17,931 bases of DNA from JBDTNQ01 sp039933635 (GCA_039933635.1 JBDTNQ010000089.1:1-17931); one strand, 5' to 3'. Shown: positions 7,843 through 15,211, numbered from the stretch's first letter. Notes: generated by a model from the letters alone, not told the origin. Made by a program: numbers and translations.

Positions 7843-8244
7843 TTACTTCGTCGTGGCCGGTGGAGCGGCGGTGGCGGCGTTACGGATGACGACCATCGTT
7901 TCGCCCGGCCTGATCATGCTGAGATCGCGCCGCGCGACCTCTTCGATGGCCGACGTATCGTCCTCGAGCCGTTTGCCTTGGGCGACCAGTTGTTGATTCT
8001 CGAGCCAGAGTGCCGTGACTTCGGCCGCCAGCTGGGCCTCCTCACGGGACGCTCGCACCGTGGCCAGGTACCCGCCATCGCCGACGACGGCGTTGACGAG
8101 CAGGGCGCCGAGCACGATCAAGAGTCCCCAGGTGATGGCGCTGCGCCGCCGCTCGCGATGTTCGGCCGCTGACGCGCGCTTCCGAGCCCGGCTCGAGGCG
8201 GGGGCGGAGATCGGCGCCGATGCGACGTGGCGGAGGTCTGACAA
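7843..8244 (-). CDS. ftsB: FtsB/DivIC-like septum formation initiator protein
   Basis: A 133-aa bitopic protein. It has a basic cytoplasmic N-terminus (about 1-36, rich in Arg/Ala), one transmembrane helix (about 37-55) and a heptad-like coiled coil (about 62-98), then EEVARRDLSMIRPGE (101-115), the FtsB/DivIC hallmark. The Ala/Pro/Thr tail is unconserved. FtsB joins FtsL and FtsQ in activating septal cell-wall synthesis. The start is a TTG at 8244. An in-frame TAA lies 15 bases upstream and there is no internal Met before the membrane helix, so TTG is the only sensible start. It is longer than E. coli FtsB because of the N-terminal extension. The gene symbol is by analogy. Confidence 0.8.
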   Translation of the reverse strand: MSDLRHVASAPISAPASSRARKRASAAEHRERRRSAITWGLLIVLGALLVNAVVGDGGYLATVRASREEAQLAAEVTALWLENQQLVAQGKRLEDDTSAIEEVARRDLSMIRPGETMVVIRNAATAAPPATTK

Positions 8245-8253
8245 GCGAGCTCT

Positions 8254-8282
8254 TTTTTATCAGGTTTCGCCCGCCTGTACAA
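8254..8282 (-). promoter_or_regulatory. Possible promoter of the ftsB-dedA pair
   Basis: On the minus strand TTGTAC (8282-8277) and TAAAAA (8259-8254) are 17 bases apart. The match to sigma-70 consensus is only moderate. A start site 6-7 bases downstream would put the 5' end of the mRNA within a few bases of the TTG start codon at 8244. Confidence 0.35.
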
Positions 8283-8418
8283 GTGGAAAGCGCCGCAAAT
8301 CGCCGCCTGCCTTCACGTTCTGCGACGTGGAATGGCCTGCGATGTGGCACGAAGGGTTCTGGGGACGAGGTGACCAGCGATGAGAGGCCTCATTCTGCAG
8401 TGCACGGCCTGCAGCCCG

Positions 8419-8424
8419 TAGAAT
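8419..8424 (+). promoter_or_regulatory. -10-like element directly before cutA (leaderless geometry)
   Basis: TAGAAT (5 of 6 matches to TATAAT) ends 6 bases before the cutA ATG, and there is no Shine-Dalgarno. Transcription starting 7 bases after the hexamer would begin at the A of the ATG. No good -35 is seen at 17 bases; two CTGCAG palindromes (8395-8400 and 8409-8414) occupy that region. Confidence 0.45.
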
Positions 8425-8430
8425 GTCCGC

Positions 8431-8763
8431 ATGAGTGACTTCGTCGTCGCGCTCACGACCTTGCCTGGGGATTTCGATGCCACCGCCCTGGCGCAGGAGA
8501 TTGTTGGAACGGGACTCGCCGCCTGCGTGACCATCGTGCCCGGCATCCGATCCGTGTACACCTGGAAAGGCGTCCCGCAGGTCGATCACGAGCAGCAGAT
8601 GCTCATCAAGACGACCACCGATCAGGTCGATCAGTTGTGGGACACGCTCAGCGACCGGCATCCGCACGACGTGCCTGAGTTTCTCGTCCTGCCCGTGATC
8701 GACGGGAGTGATGCCTACCTCCAGTGGTTGGATCAAAACGTCGGTCCCAGGGCCGAGTCGTAG
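8431..8763 (+). CDS. cutA: CutA divalent-cation tolerance family protein
   Basis: A 110-aa protein of full CutA length. The family core is clear: LAACVTIVPGIRSVYTWKG (residues 29-47), EQQMLIKTT (54-62) and HPHDVPEFLVLPV (77-89), ending in YLQWL (96-100). CutA proteins form PII-like trimers; some are linked to copper or other divalent-metal tolerance, but the molecular role is unsettled. The ATG lacks a Shine-Dalgarno and has TAGAAT just upstream, which suggests a leaderless transcript. The next gene begins 4 bases after its stop, so cutA probably leads a cutA-phosphatase-rnc operon. Confidence 0.95.
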   Translation: MSDFVVALTTLPGDFDATALAQEIVGTGLAACVTIVPGIRSVYTWKGVPQVDHEQQMLIKTTTDQVDQLWDTLSDRHPHDVPEFLVLPVIDGSDAYLQWLDQNVGPRAES

Positions 8764-8767
8764 GCCA

Positions 8768-10858
8768 GTGCCCTCGATCCTGACGCGGTGGCGGAACCGA
8801 TTGGCGCGCGGCGCGCCGGCCGACGATCCGTGGAGCGCATCGAGGCAGTCTCCGCCGATCGTGCTGGCCAGTCTGATGCGGACGCTGCCAGGCCGGCTGC
8901 TGCTGCTCACATCCGGCCTCCTGCTGTTCACGGTCGGCCTTCAGTTCTTCGTGACACTGCCACCGTTTGCGGATCTGTTCCGCAAGGTGGTGTCCCTCGC
9001 GTGGCTCGGGGGTGTGGCCTGGATCGTCATCCTGGCGATCTCGCGGAACCGCCGGGCCTTCCTCTGGCGTGTGCGGCGGAAGCTGCTGCTGTCGTACCTC
9101 TTCCTCGGCGTCGTGCCCGTCGTGCTGAGCACGGCGTTCGCGCTGGCGTTCGGTGTGCTGCTGTACGTGACGGTCACGTCGTACGTGTTTCTCGAAGGCT
9201 ACGGCGACACCGTGGAGGACCTCCACCAGATTGCCGAAACCTCGGCGATCGAGATCGGGCGCAATCCGTCGATTGCCGCAGTGGCGCTCCAGCGGAAGTT
9301 CGCGAACCTGGCCGCGACCTATCCGGAACTGTCGATGGCCGCGGTTTCTCTGGCGTCAGGCGAAGCGATAGCGACGGCGGGCCCGTGGACGCACGCGGCA
9401 GCCCCTGACGCGGTGCCGAACTGGATCCGGCTGGCGGCGGGCTTCTCGGGCACGTTGCCCCTCGCGGCTTCGCCAGCGCATGGCCCCGCCCTCGTCATTC
9501 GATCGGCGGTCCCCACGGCGGATGGGTCGCACTTCGTGGTGGCGGACCTGCCGCTGGATGCCGCGATGATTGGACGTCTGCGCGAACGGACCGGCACCGG
9601 CATCGAAGGCCTGGTCGTGTCCGGCTGCGGCGTCCCGGGCACGACCGTTCAGGCCGACGCCGCCACCCGTCAGACGTCGCTCTTCCGCGAGACGGTCGCC
9701 TTCATCGATTGCACCGCCTGGAGCGATGGCGACAAGGGCCGGGTCGCCGTCCACCTCGTGGCGCCGGTCGCCGGCCTCTACGATCGTCTCGCCGCCGTTG
9801 GGGCGACGCCGGTGACCGGGACCTTCGACTTCAGCTGGTCCGTGCTCGTGACGCTGTTGAAGGTGCTTGGCGCACTCTTCCTCATCGTCCAGGGATCCGC
9901 GTTCGTCATGGGGGCGGTGCTGGCCAAGTCCATCACGTCCGCGGTGCACGAGCTCTTCGTGGGCACCGAGCGCGTCCAACAGGGCGACTTCGCCCACCGC
10001 ATCACGATCGAATCGCGCGATCAGCTGGGCGAACTGGCGGACTCGTTCAACCGCATGAGCGCGAGCATCGAGCACCTGTTGCACGTCCAGCGGGAGAAGC
10101 AGCGCCTGGACGACGAACTCCGCATTGCGCGCGAGATTCAGAAGTCACTGCTGCCGGTGCAGCCACCGCGGATGGCCGGCCTCGACATCGCCGCGCTCTG
10201 CGAGCCCGCGCGCGAGGTGGGCGGGGACTACTACGATTTCTTCGAGCTGGGTCCTGGCGTGCTCGGCGTGCTGGTGGCCGACGTCTCGGGCAAGGGGACG
10301 TCCGCCGCGCTCTACATGGCCGAGCTCAAGGGCATCATCCTCGCGCTCAGCCACACCGAGACCTCGCCGCGGGCGTTGCTGATTCAAGTCAACCAACTGC
10401 TGGCCGATCACCTGGATAACCGCAGTTTCATCACGATGACCTATGCCGTGCTCGACATGCACGCCGGCACCCTGACCTCGGCGCGGGCCGGACACACGCC
10501 GCTGATGGTCGTCTCCGGCGGGCAGAGCGAGGTGATCATGTCGGACGGCATGGTCCTCGGGTTGAGGCTTCCCGGCGCGACGGAGCGGTTTCCCGAGATC
10601 CTGGCGGAGCACACGCGCGCAATTGTTCCGGGCGACATCGTCGTGCTTTACACTGACGGCATCACCGAGGCCATGGACCGTACCGGCGAGATGTTTGGAG
10701 ACGCCGCGCTGGCGCGGGTGCTGCGGAGCCAGCCCGAACTCGGCGCGACCGCGATTCGCGAGCGCGTCCTGCGCGAGGTCCGCACGTTCGTCGGGGACGC
10801 CGAGCCGCACGACGACATGACGATGGTCGTGCTCAAGATTGAACCGGTGACACCGTGA
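8768..10858 (+). CDS. Membrane-anchored HAMP-SpoIIE (RsbU-type) serine phosphatase
   Basis: A 696-aa sensor phosphatase. Hydrophobic segments lie at about 41-63, 76-92 and 105-138. A region of about 210 residues that reads as an extracytoplasmic sensor follows, then another membrane helix (about 355-387), a HAMP domain (about 387-440, with ELADSFNRMS), a short coiled coil containing LRIAREIQKSLLP, and a PP2C-like SpoIIE domain (about 470-690). Metal-binding motifs are GGDYYD (485-490), DVSGKG (505-510), YTDGITEA (628-635) and HDDMT (681-685), so it should be active. Such enzymes dephosphorylate anti-sigma-factor antagonists in partner-switching stress pathways; no partner is encoded nearby. 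I use the GTG at 8768, 4 bases after cutA; an ATG at 8708 would overlap cutA and an ATG at 8876 would remove the pre-helix region. The start is uncertain. Confidence 0.88.
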   Translation: MPSILTRWRNRLARGAPADDPWSASRQSPPIVLASLMRTLPGRLLLLTSGLLLFTVGLQFFVTLPPFADLFRKVVSLAWLGGVAWIVILAISRNRRAFLWRVRRKLLLSYLFLGVVPVVLSTAFALAFGVLLYVTVTSYVFLEGYGDTVEDLHQIAETSAIEIGRNPSIAAVALQRKFANLAATYPELSMAAVSLASGEAIATAGPWTHAAAPDAVPNWIRLAAGFSGTLPLAASPAHGPALVIRSAVPTADGSHFVVADLPLDAAMIGRLRERTGTGIEGLVVSGCGVPGTTVQADAATRQTSLFRETVAFIDCTAWSDGDKGRVAVHLVAPVAGLYDRLAAVGATPVTGTFDFSWSVLVTLLKVLGALFLIVQGSAFVMGAVLAKSITSAVHELFVGTERVQQGDFAHRITIESRDQLGELADSFNRMSASIEHLLHVQREKQRLDDELRIAREIQKSLLPVQPPRMAGLDIAALCEPAREVGGDYYDFFELGPGVLGVLVADVSGKGTSAALYMAELKGIILALSHTETSPRALLIQVNQLLADHLDNRSFITMTYAVLDMHAGTLTSARAGHTPLMVVSGGQSEVIMSDGMVLGLRLPGATERFPEILAEHTRAIVPGDIVVLYTDGITEAMDRTGEMFGDAALARVLRSQPELGATAIRERVLREVRTFVGDAEPHDDMTMVVLKIEPVTP

Positions 10859-10865
10859 GCATCTG

Positions 10866-11843
10866 ATGGACGCCGCGTCGGCCGGGTCACCAGTCTTCAT
10901 CTTCCACAGCCACTCGTCCATCGAGGCGGAGGTGGTCCGCGCGCTGTTGTCGGCGCACGGCATCGATACGGCCGTGGCCTCAGCCCTCTCGCCGTCGGTG
11001 TTTCCCATCCGCTTCGGCCAGGCGCAGTTTCGCGTGAGCGTGCCCTCGCATGCCGCGGCGCGCGCGCGCGAACTGATTGCAGGGCATCTGGACGAGGCGG
11101 CCGCCGTCGAGGTGCGGCGCTTGAGCGACACGCTGGGACCGCTCGAAGCGCGCATCGGCTATTCCTTCCGTGATCTCGGGCTGCTCGAGCACGCGCTCAC
11201 GCATCGATCCCGCGCGCACGAGGACGCATCCGGCGGCGTGATCGACAACGAGTCGCTCGAGTTTCTCGGCGATGCCGTGCTGGGATTCGTGATCGCCGAC
11301 CTGCTGTTCACGCGTTTCCCGACGCACAGCGAAGGTTACAAATCCAAGGTCAAGGCGGGCATTGTGTCGTCGACGTCCCTGGCTCGTCTGGCCGAGGAGA
11401 TCGACCTCGGTAAGTACGTCCTGCTGGGACGCGGCGAGGAGAAGACCGGCGGCCGGCAGAAGCAGGCCATTCTGGCAGACAGCTTCGAGGCTCTGATTGC
11501 CGCGGTCTATCTCGACGGCGGCATCGATGCGGCCCGCGAGTTCATCGTGTTGTGCTTTGCGCCCTTCTTCGCGGCGGCCGGCGATCAGGCCGCCGACGCG
11601 TCGTTCACGGACGACTGGAAGTCGGCGCTGCAGGAATGGCTGCAGGCGCACGGGCACGGACTCCCGGTGTACCGGCTGGCCGCGGCCGACGGCCCGGATC
11701 ACCGCAAGCGTTTCGAAATCGAGGTGCTCGTGGGCGGGCAGTCCATCGCGCGCGCGGAAGGCCGCGCCAAGAAGGAAGCGGAACAGCTCGCCGCCCGTGA
11801 AGCCCTGGCACGGCTCAAGTCCCCGGCACCAGGCACGTCCTAG
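10866..11843 (+). CDS. rnc: Ribonuclease III with an N-terminal DUF2007-like domain
   Basis: A 325-aa protein, about 100 residues longer than typical RNase III (around 225). Residues about 9-73 (FIFHSHSSIEAEVVRALLSAHGI ... RVSVP ... AAARARELIAGHL) look like DUF2007, a small putative signal-transducing domain. The RNase III domain follows (about 85-235): the signature NESLEFLGDAV gives catalytic E129, E132 and D136, and ADSFEALIAAVYLDGG gives D205 and E208. A double-stranded RNA-binding domain occupies about 250-317 (KSALQEWLQ ... EGRAKKEAEQLAAREAL). It processes rRNA and other double-stranded RNA. The ATG at 10866 is 7 bases after the phosphatase stop. A GTG at 11112 could give a normal-length RNase III but has no well-spaced ribosome binding site. 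It is convergent with the ykgJ-like gene, 9 bases apart. Confidence 0.92.
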   Translation: MDAASAGSPVFIFHSHSSIEAEVVRALLSAHGIDTAVASALSPSVFPIRFGQAQFRVSVPSHAAARARELIAGHLDEAAAVEVRRLSDTLGPLEARIGYSFRDLGLLEHALTHRSRAHEDASGGVIDNESLEFLGDAVLGFVIADLLFTRFPTHSEGYKSKVKAGIVSSTSLARLAEEIDLGKYVLLGRGEEKTGGRQKQAILADSFEALIAAVYLDGGIDAAREFIVLCFAPFFAAAGDQAADASFTDDWKSALQEWLQAHGHGLPVYRLAAADGPDHRKRFEIEVLVGGQSIARAEGRAKKEAEQLAAREALARLKSPAPGTS

Positions 11844-11852
11844 GCGCGACGA

Positions 11853-12458
11853 TCAGCCGATCGGTCGCTGCCGTTCATCGCGCATGGCGATCACGATCGC
11901 CTGCGCGATCGCGGCGTCTGATGGCCGGGAACCCTGCTGACGCTCGGACCCCGTCAGGTCGGCGAAGAGCTCGTAGATCCTCACCACCAATGCGGCCAAT
12001 TGCACGGGATAGGCGGGCAGGCTGCCTTCCGGGAACAGGTCCCGGTTGTTCTGGAGGAACGCCGCCGTTTCCTGCAGCAACCGGTGTTCCTCCCGGCTGG
12101 CGTCGCCCTCGTAGGTGAACGCCCAGCTGCGCACACGGTCCGCAATCTCTGCCTGAATCGTCGGGTCGACAGCAATACCCGTCGCCGCGAAGACACGACA
12201 GTCGTAGTTGCGGCACGTTCGGGGACGGTCTTCGTAGATCGAGCACTCGTTGTCGACGAGCATCGGACACGCCCCCGCGTCGTCGTAGCCCATGAGGACG
12301 TGTCCCTTGGGCAGCCCAGGGGCCGCGAACAGCAAGGCCTTGGGAATGCGCCGAATCGCGTTGGTCTCATCTGGCGCGATGCGGATGAACATCGACGACC
12401 GACAGCAGCCTCTGCAGCTCCCGCACGGGACGTCGGCGCCGCCCGTTCCCGATCGCAT
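11853..12458 (-). CDS. YkgJ-family cysteine-cluster (CxxCxxCC) protein
   Basis: A 201-aa protein with the CxxCxxCC motif CGSCRGCC (C12, C15, C18, C19) and four further cysteines (C64, C72, C82, C87) in the arrangement ACPML ... ECSIYEDRPRTCRNYDCRVF. This is the putative zinc- or iron-chelating domain of the YkgJ/UPF0153 family. The eight cysteines suggest a bound metal or iron-sulfur cluster, but no reaction is established. The C-terminal half is helical without recognised motifs. I start at the ATG at 12458; the frame stays open far upstream only as a shadow of the ATPase gene. It lies 65 bases downstream of that ATPase on the same strand and may be co-transcribed. Confidence 0.85.
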   Translation of the reverse strand: MRSGTGGADVPCGSCRGCCRSSMFIRIAPDETNAIRRIPKALLFAAPGLPKGHVLMGYDDAGACPMLVDNECSIYEDRPRTCRNYDCRVFAATGIAVDPTIQAEIADRVRSWAFTYEGDASREEHRLLQETAAFLQNNRDLFPEGSLPAYPVQLAALVVRIYELFADLTGSERQQGSRPSDAAIAQAIVIAMRDERQRPIG

Positions 12459-12523
12459 TGACTCAGTGGTGCGAGAGAGCCAGGCGGAAAATGGACCGGC
12501 AGGGGTGGGACCCACGCGGGAAC

Positions 12524-13687
12524 TCAGTCGATCTCGATGATTCCTGATCGCGTGGCGTCCTGACCGCCGGCGTCGACGCTCACGGCCACGGCGGCGGGTG
12601 CAGCGGCCGGCGTCGTACCCGCGGACAAGCTGCCTGAGTGGGGCAGCCGCGCCTTGGCGTACACGCCCACTTCCCGCACGACATCGTCGTCGCTCGGTGG
12701 CAGAGGCCGGCCGTAGAGGCGCACATAGAGCCGAATCAGCGGATCGGTGAAGGCGTAACGCTTGCCGCGCATGGTGATGAGGTCGACGTCCTCGAGCCAC
12801 GAGAGGTAGTCCTTCGTGGAGCCGGGCGTGCGGTGCAGGAGGTGCGAGATCTCGGTGAGATTGAGCGGCTCGGCCTCGGCGAGCACGCCGAGAATGGCCT
12901 TGAGCGCGCCGTAGCCGCGCGCGCGGTGGAGACGCAGCTCGTAGCACTCGCGGCAGCGGGCGGTGAGTGTGCCGTCCGGGGCGATGGCTGCGGCCAGGGC
13001 GGCGACCGGATCGGTGGCCTGGCCCATGGATGCCAGCCCGTTCAGCAGAATGTGGGCGGCGGCGGGGACGCCCGCCGAGAGCGCCGTGACGGCTGACGCG
13101 ACATCGGAGGCCCAGTCCCGACGCCCGCCGACGAACAGCTGCGCCATCGCCTGCACGTCCTGCACGTCGAGCGGCGGGACGTGGATGACCTCGAACCGCG
13201 ATGGCGCGTCGCGAAGCAGGCGGTGCACGCGCGCGGTGAAGCGTGACGCGAGCACGAAGCGCGCCGGGCTGGCGGCGAGGTGCGTGACGAGGTCGCGCTG
13301 CATGTGCCGCAGGCCCGGGAAGCTCTCGAACGTGCGCACGTCCAGGAACTCGTCGAGCAGGAACGTCGGCGCTCCGCCCGGCGACTGGGCCCGATCGAAG
13401 TAGGCGAACAGGATGTCGATGGCGTCGCGCGTCGACGACGGCTGGCGGCGCAGGTCGTCGGGCGCCGGGATGCGGCTCGCGGCCAGGATCTGGGTGAGGC
13501 AGCGCTCGGGCGTTGTCGCGGCGGCTGCGATGTCGAAGTACTGCGCGCGGTCGCGCGCGATCAGGGCCTCGAGGCGCAGGAGCAAGGAGGTGCGCCCACT
13601 GCCGCAACCGCCGAGCACGACGGGAATCCGGCCCGAGTCGAGCGACACGATCACGCGTCGTTCCAGGGATGGACGTTCGACGATCAC
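12524..13687 (-). CDS. P-loop ATPase with C-terminal winged-helix-like region (archaeal ATPase/STAND-like), Walker A Lys replaced by Arg
   Basis: A 387-aa cytoplasmic protein. The P-loop is GGCGSGRTS (residues 26-34): the pattern fits GxxxxGKT except that the lysine is Arg32. Walker B is FLLDEFLD (109-116, D112/E113), and a sensor-1-like strand FVLASR follows (144-149). A region around 265-350 (GYGALKAILGVLAE ... LNLTEISHLLHRTPGSTKDYLSWLEDVDLITMRGKRYAFTDPLIRLYVRLYG) reads as a winged helix of the type found in archaeal-type ATPases. The last 45 residues are Ala/Ser-rich and probably disordered. The GTG at 13687 has an AGGA about 8 bases upstream. Function is not known; DNA- or nucleotide-dependent switching is possible. 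It is divergent from purA and may share an operon with the ykgJ-like gene. Confidence 0.8.
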   Translation of the reverse strand: MIVERPSLERRVIVSLDSGRIPVVLGGCGSGRTSLLLRLEALIARDRAQYFDIAAAATTPERCLTQILAASRIPAPDDLRRQPSSTRDAIDILFAYFDRAQSPGGAPTFLLDEFLDVRTFESFPGLRHMQRDLVTHLAASPARFVLASRFTARVHRLLRDAPSRFEVIHVPPLDVQDVQAMAQLFVGGRRDWASDVASAVTALSAGVPAAAHILLNGLASMGQATDPVAALAAAIAPDGTLTARCRECYELRLHRARGYGALKAILGVLAEAEPLNLTEISHLLHRTPGSTKDYLSWLEDVDLITMRGKRYAFTDPLIRLYVRLYGRPLPPSDDDVVREVGVYAKARLPHSGSLSAGTTPAAAPAAVAVSVDAGGQDATRSGIIEID

Positions 13688-13757
13688 CGAATCTGTCCTA
13701 GGGGCATCTCATGTCTGCTGTCTGCTGGCGAGCCGCTCAGCAATGCCGGGAAGCGTC

Positions 13758-13787
13758 ACTCTAAAGAACGCGTGTGACTACTGTCAA
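13758..13787 (-). promoter_or_regulatory. Predicted sigma-70-type promoter of the ATPase gene
   Basis: On the minus strand there is a perfect TTGACA (13787-13782), an 18-base spacer and TAGAGT (13763-13758, 4 of 6). A start near 13751 would give a leader of about 64 bases to the GTG at 13687. The -35 forms the left arm of a larger inverted repeat (13781-13818). Confidence 0.55.
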
Positions 13788-13818
13788 TCAACAAACCATC
13801 GACGATGTTTCTTGACAG
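13781..13818. repeat. Imperfect inverted repeat in the ATPase-purA divergent region
   Basis: Outer arms CTGTCAA (13781-13787) and TTGACAG (13812-13818) are exact inverses. Inner arms AAACCATCG (13793-13801) and CGATGTTT (13803-13810) pair with one bulged base. The outer arm on each strand reads TTGACA, so the palindrome contains outward -35-like hexamers for both directions. It could be an operator controlling the divergent genes; that is inference. Confidence 0.6.
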
Positions 13819-13855
13819 ATTCTCCGGGACGTCTCCGGCATTCCCGACGAAAAGG

Positions 13856-13861
13856 TATGAT
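13856..13861 (+). promoter_or_regulatory. -10-like element before purA
   Basis: TATGAT (5 of 6) lies 9 bases before the purA ATG at 13871. The start codon has no Shine-Dalgarno. The exact TTGACA at 13812 is 38 bases away, too far to be its -35, and no other -35 is apparent at 16-18 bases. Confidence 0.45.
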
Positions 13862-13870
13862 GCTAGCCGC

Positions 13871-15166
13871 ATGAATGTGTGTGTGTTAGGCGCCCAGTGG
13901 GGCGACGAAGGCAAAGGGAAGATCGTGGACCTCCTCACGCCGCGATTCTCGGTGGTGGCGCGGTATCAGGGCGGTCACAACGCGGGGCATACGGTCTACG
14001 TGTCCGGCCGCAAGTTCGTGCTGCATTTGATCCCTTCGGGCATCCTCCACCCGGGCGTGATCTGCATCATCGGCAGCGGCGTCGTCGTGGATCTGGTGGC
14101 GCTGTTCGCGGAACTCGACAAGCTTGCGGGCATGGGGATTGACGTGACCGGCCGGCTCCTCGTGAGCGACCGCGCCCATCTGATCATGCCGTACCACCGC
14201 GAAATCGAGGTGCTGGCGGAGGCGCGTCGCGGCGAGCGCAAGATCGGCACGACATCGCGCGGCATCGGCCCGGCGTACGAGGACAAGATCGCCCGGCGCG
14301 GGATTCGCGTGGGCGATCTGGCCGACCAGTCGAACGATGGCCCACTGGCGCACGCCATCCGCGAGAACGTCGAGGTCCGCAACCGGCTCGTGGGCGACAC
14401 CGCGATGAAGTGGGAAAGTCTCCTCGCGGAACTCCGGCAGCACTGGGTGCGACTCAAACCGCTCGTGGCCGACACGTCGCTCTACCTGGATCGCGCCATG
14501 AAGGCGGGGCAGCGCATCATGTTCGAAGGCGCGCAGGGCACGCTGCTGGACATCGATCACGGCACCTATCCGTTCGTCACCTCCTCGAGCGCGACCGCAG
14601 GCGGTGCGTCGACGGGCCTCGGCGTCGGACCGAAGTCGATTGGCGCGGTGCTCGGCGTGGCCAAGGCCTACACGACCCGCGTCGGCGGCGGGCCGCTGCC
14701 GACGGAACTGTTCGATGCGGTGGGCGAGCGTCTGCGCGACACCGGACAGGAATACGGTGCGTCAACGGGCCGCCCGCGGCGCTGCGGCTGGTTCGACGCC
14801 GTGGCCGTGCGCTACGCGGCGCGCATCAACGGACTGGACGCGCTCGCCATCACCAAGCTCGACGTGCTCGACGGCTTCGAGTCGCTCGAGATCTGTACGG
14901 CGTACCGCTGCGGTGACGAGGTGCTCACGGAGATGCCGGGTGACACCGCACAGTTCGCGGCGTGCACGCCGATTTACGAGACGTGGCCCGGGTGGTCGAA
15001 GCCGACGAGCGGCGCCACCGAGTACGCCCAGCTGCCACAGGAGGCCCGCGCCTACATCGCGCGCCTCGAAGAGGTCACCGGCGTTCCCGCCGCAATCGTG
15101 TCGACGGGCTCCGATCGCAATCACACGATCATCCGCCGCGACCTGCCGTCCGCGGAGTGGCTCTAA
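13871..15166 (+). CDS. purA: Adenylosuccinate synthetase
   Basis: A 431-aa cytoplasmic enzyme of normal length. It joins IMP and aspartate using GTP to form adenylosuccinate, the committed step to AMP. The N-terminus GAQWGDEGKGK (7-17) supplies the general base Asp12, and GGHNAGHT (34-41) supplies His40. Other signatures are GTTSRGIGPAYEDK, FEGAQGTLLDIDHGTYPFVTSS, GVGPKSIG, YTTRVGGGPLPTEL, GRPRRCGWFD, LAITKLDVLD and the C-terminal STGSDRNHTI. I use the ATG at 13871 rather than an ATG at 13805, because the conserved family begins exactly at MNVCVLGAQWGDEGKGK and the added residues would be unrelated. No Shine-Dalgarno is present. A strong bidirectional hairpin ends the transcript at 15176-15211. 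Confidence 0.97.
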   Translation: MNVCVLGAQWGDEGKGKIVDLLTPRFSVVARYQGGHNAGHTVYVSGRKFVLHLIPSGILHPGVICIIGSGVVVDLVALFAELDKLAGMGIDVTGRLLVSDRAHLIMPYHREIEVLAEARRGERKIGTTSRGIGPAYEDKIARRGIRVGDLADQSNDGPLAHAIRENVEVRNRLVGDTAMKWESLLAELRQHWVRLKPLVADTSLYLDRAMKAGQRIMFEGAQGTLLDIDHGTYPFVTSSSATAGGASTGLGVGPKSIGAVLGVAKAYTTRVGGGPLPTELFDAVGERLRDTGQEYGASTGRPRRCGWFDAVAVRYAARINGLDALAITKLDVLDGFESLEICTAYRCGDEVLTEMPGDTAQFAACTPIYETWPGWSKPTSGATEYAQLPQEARAYIARLEEVTGVPAAIVSTGSDRNHTIIRRDLPSAEWL

Positions 15167-15175
15167 GAGACGAAA

Positions 15176-15211
15176 AGACCGGACACGAGGCAGACGCCTC
15201 GTGTCCGGTCT
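15176..15211. terminator. Bidirectional intrinsic terminator between purA and the bacilliredoxin gene
   Basis: Perfect 16-bp inverted repeat: arms AGACCGGACACGAGGC (15176-15191) and its exact complement (15196-15211), with a 4-base loop AGAC. It sits between the two convergent stop codons. On the minus strand the stem is followed by TTTTCGT, so it fits a rho-independent terminator best for the bacilliredoxin gene. On the plus strand there is no T-run after the stem, so for purA it may act mainly as a 3' stabiliser or a weaker terminator. Confidence 0.85.

Noticed and set aside
12459..13607. N-terminal extension of the YkgJ-like frame into the ATPase gene
   Set aside because: The extension is the out-of-frame shadow of the ATPase; the family starts near the ATG at 12458.
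13812..13817. TTGACA as the -35 of purA
   Set aside because: It is 38 bases from the TATGAT, far beyond normal spacing, and no -10 occurs at 16-18 bases.
13805..13870. Upstream in-frame ATG for purA
   Set aside because: The 22 added residues lie outside the conserved protein and would place the start inside the TTGACA palindrome; the family begins at 13871.
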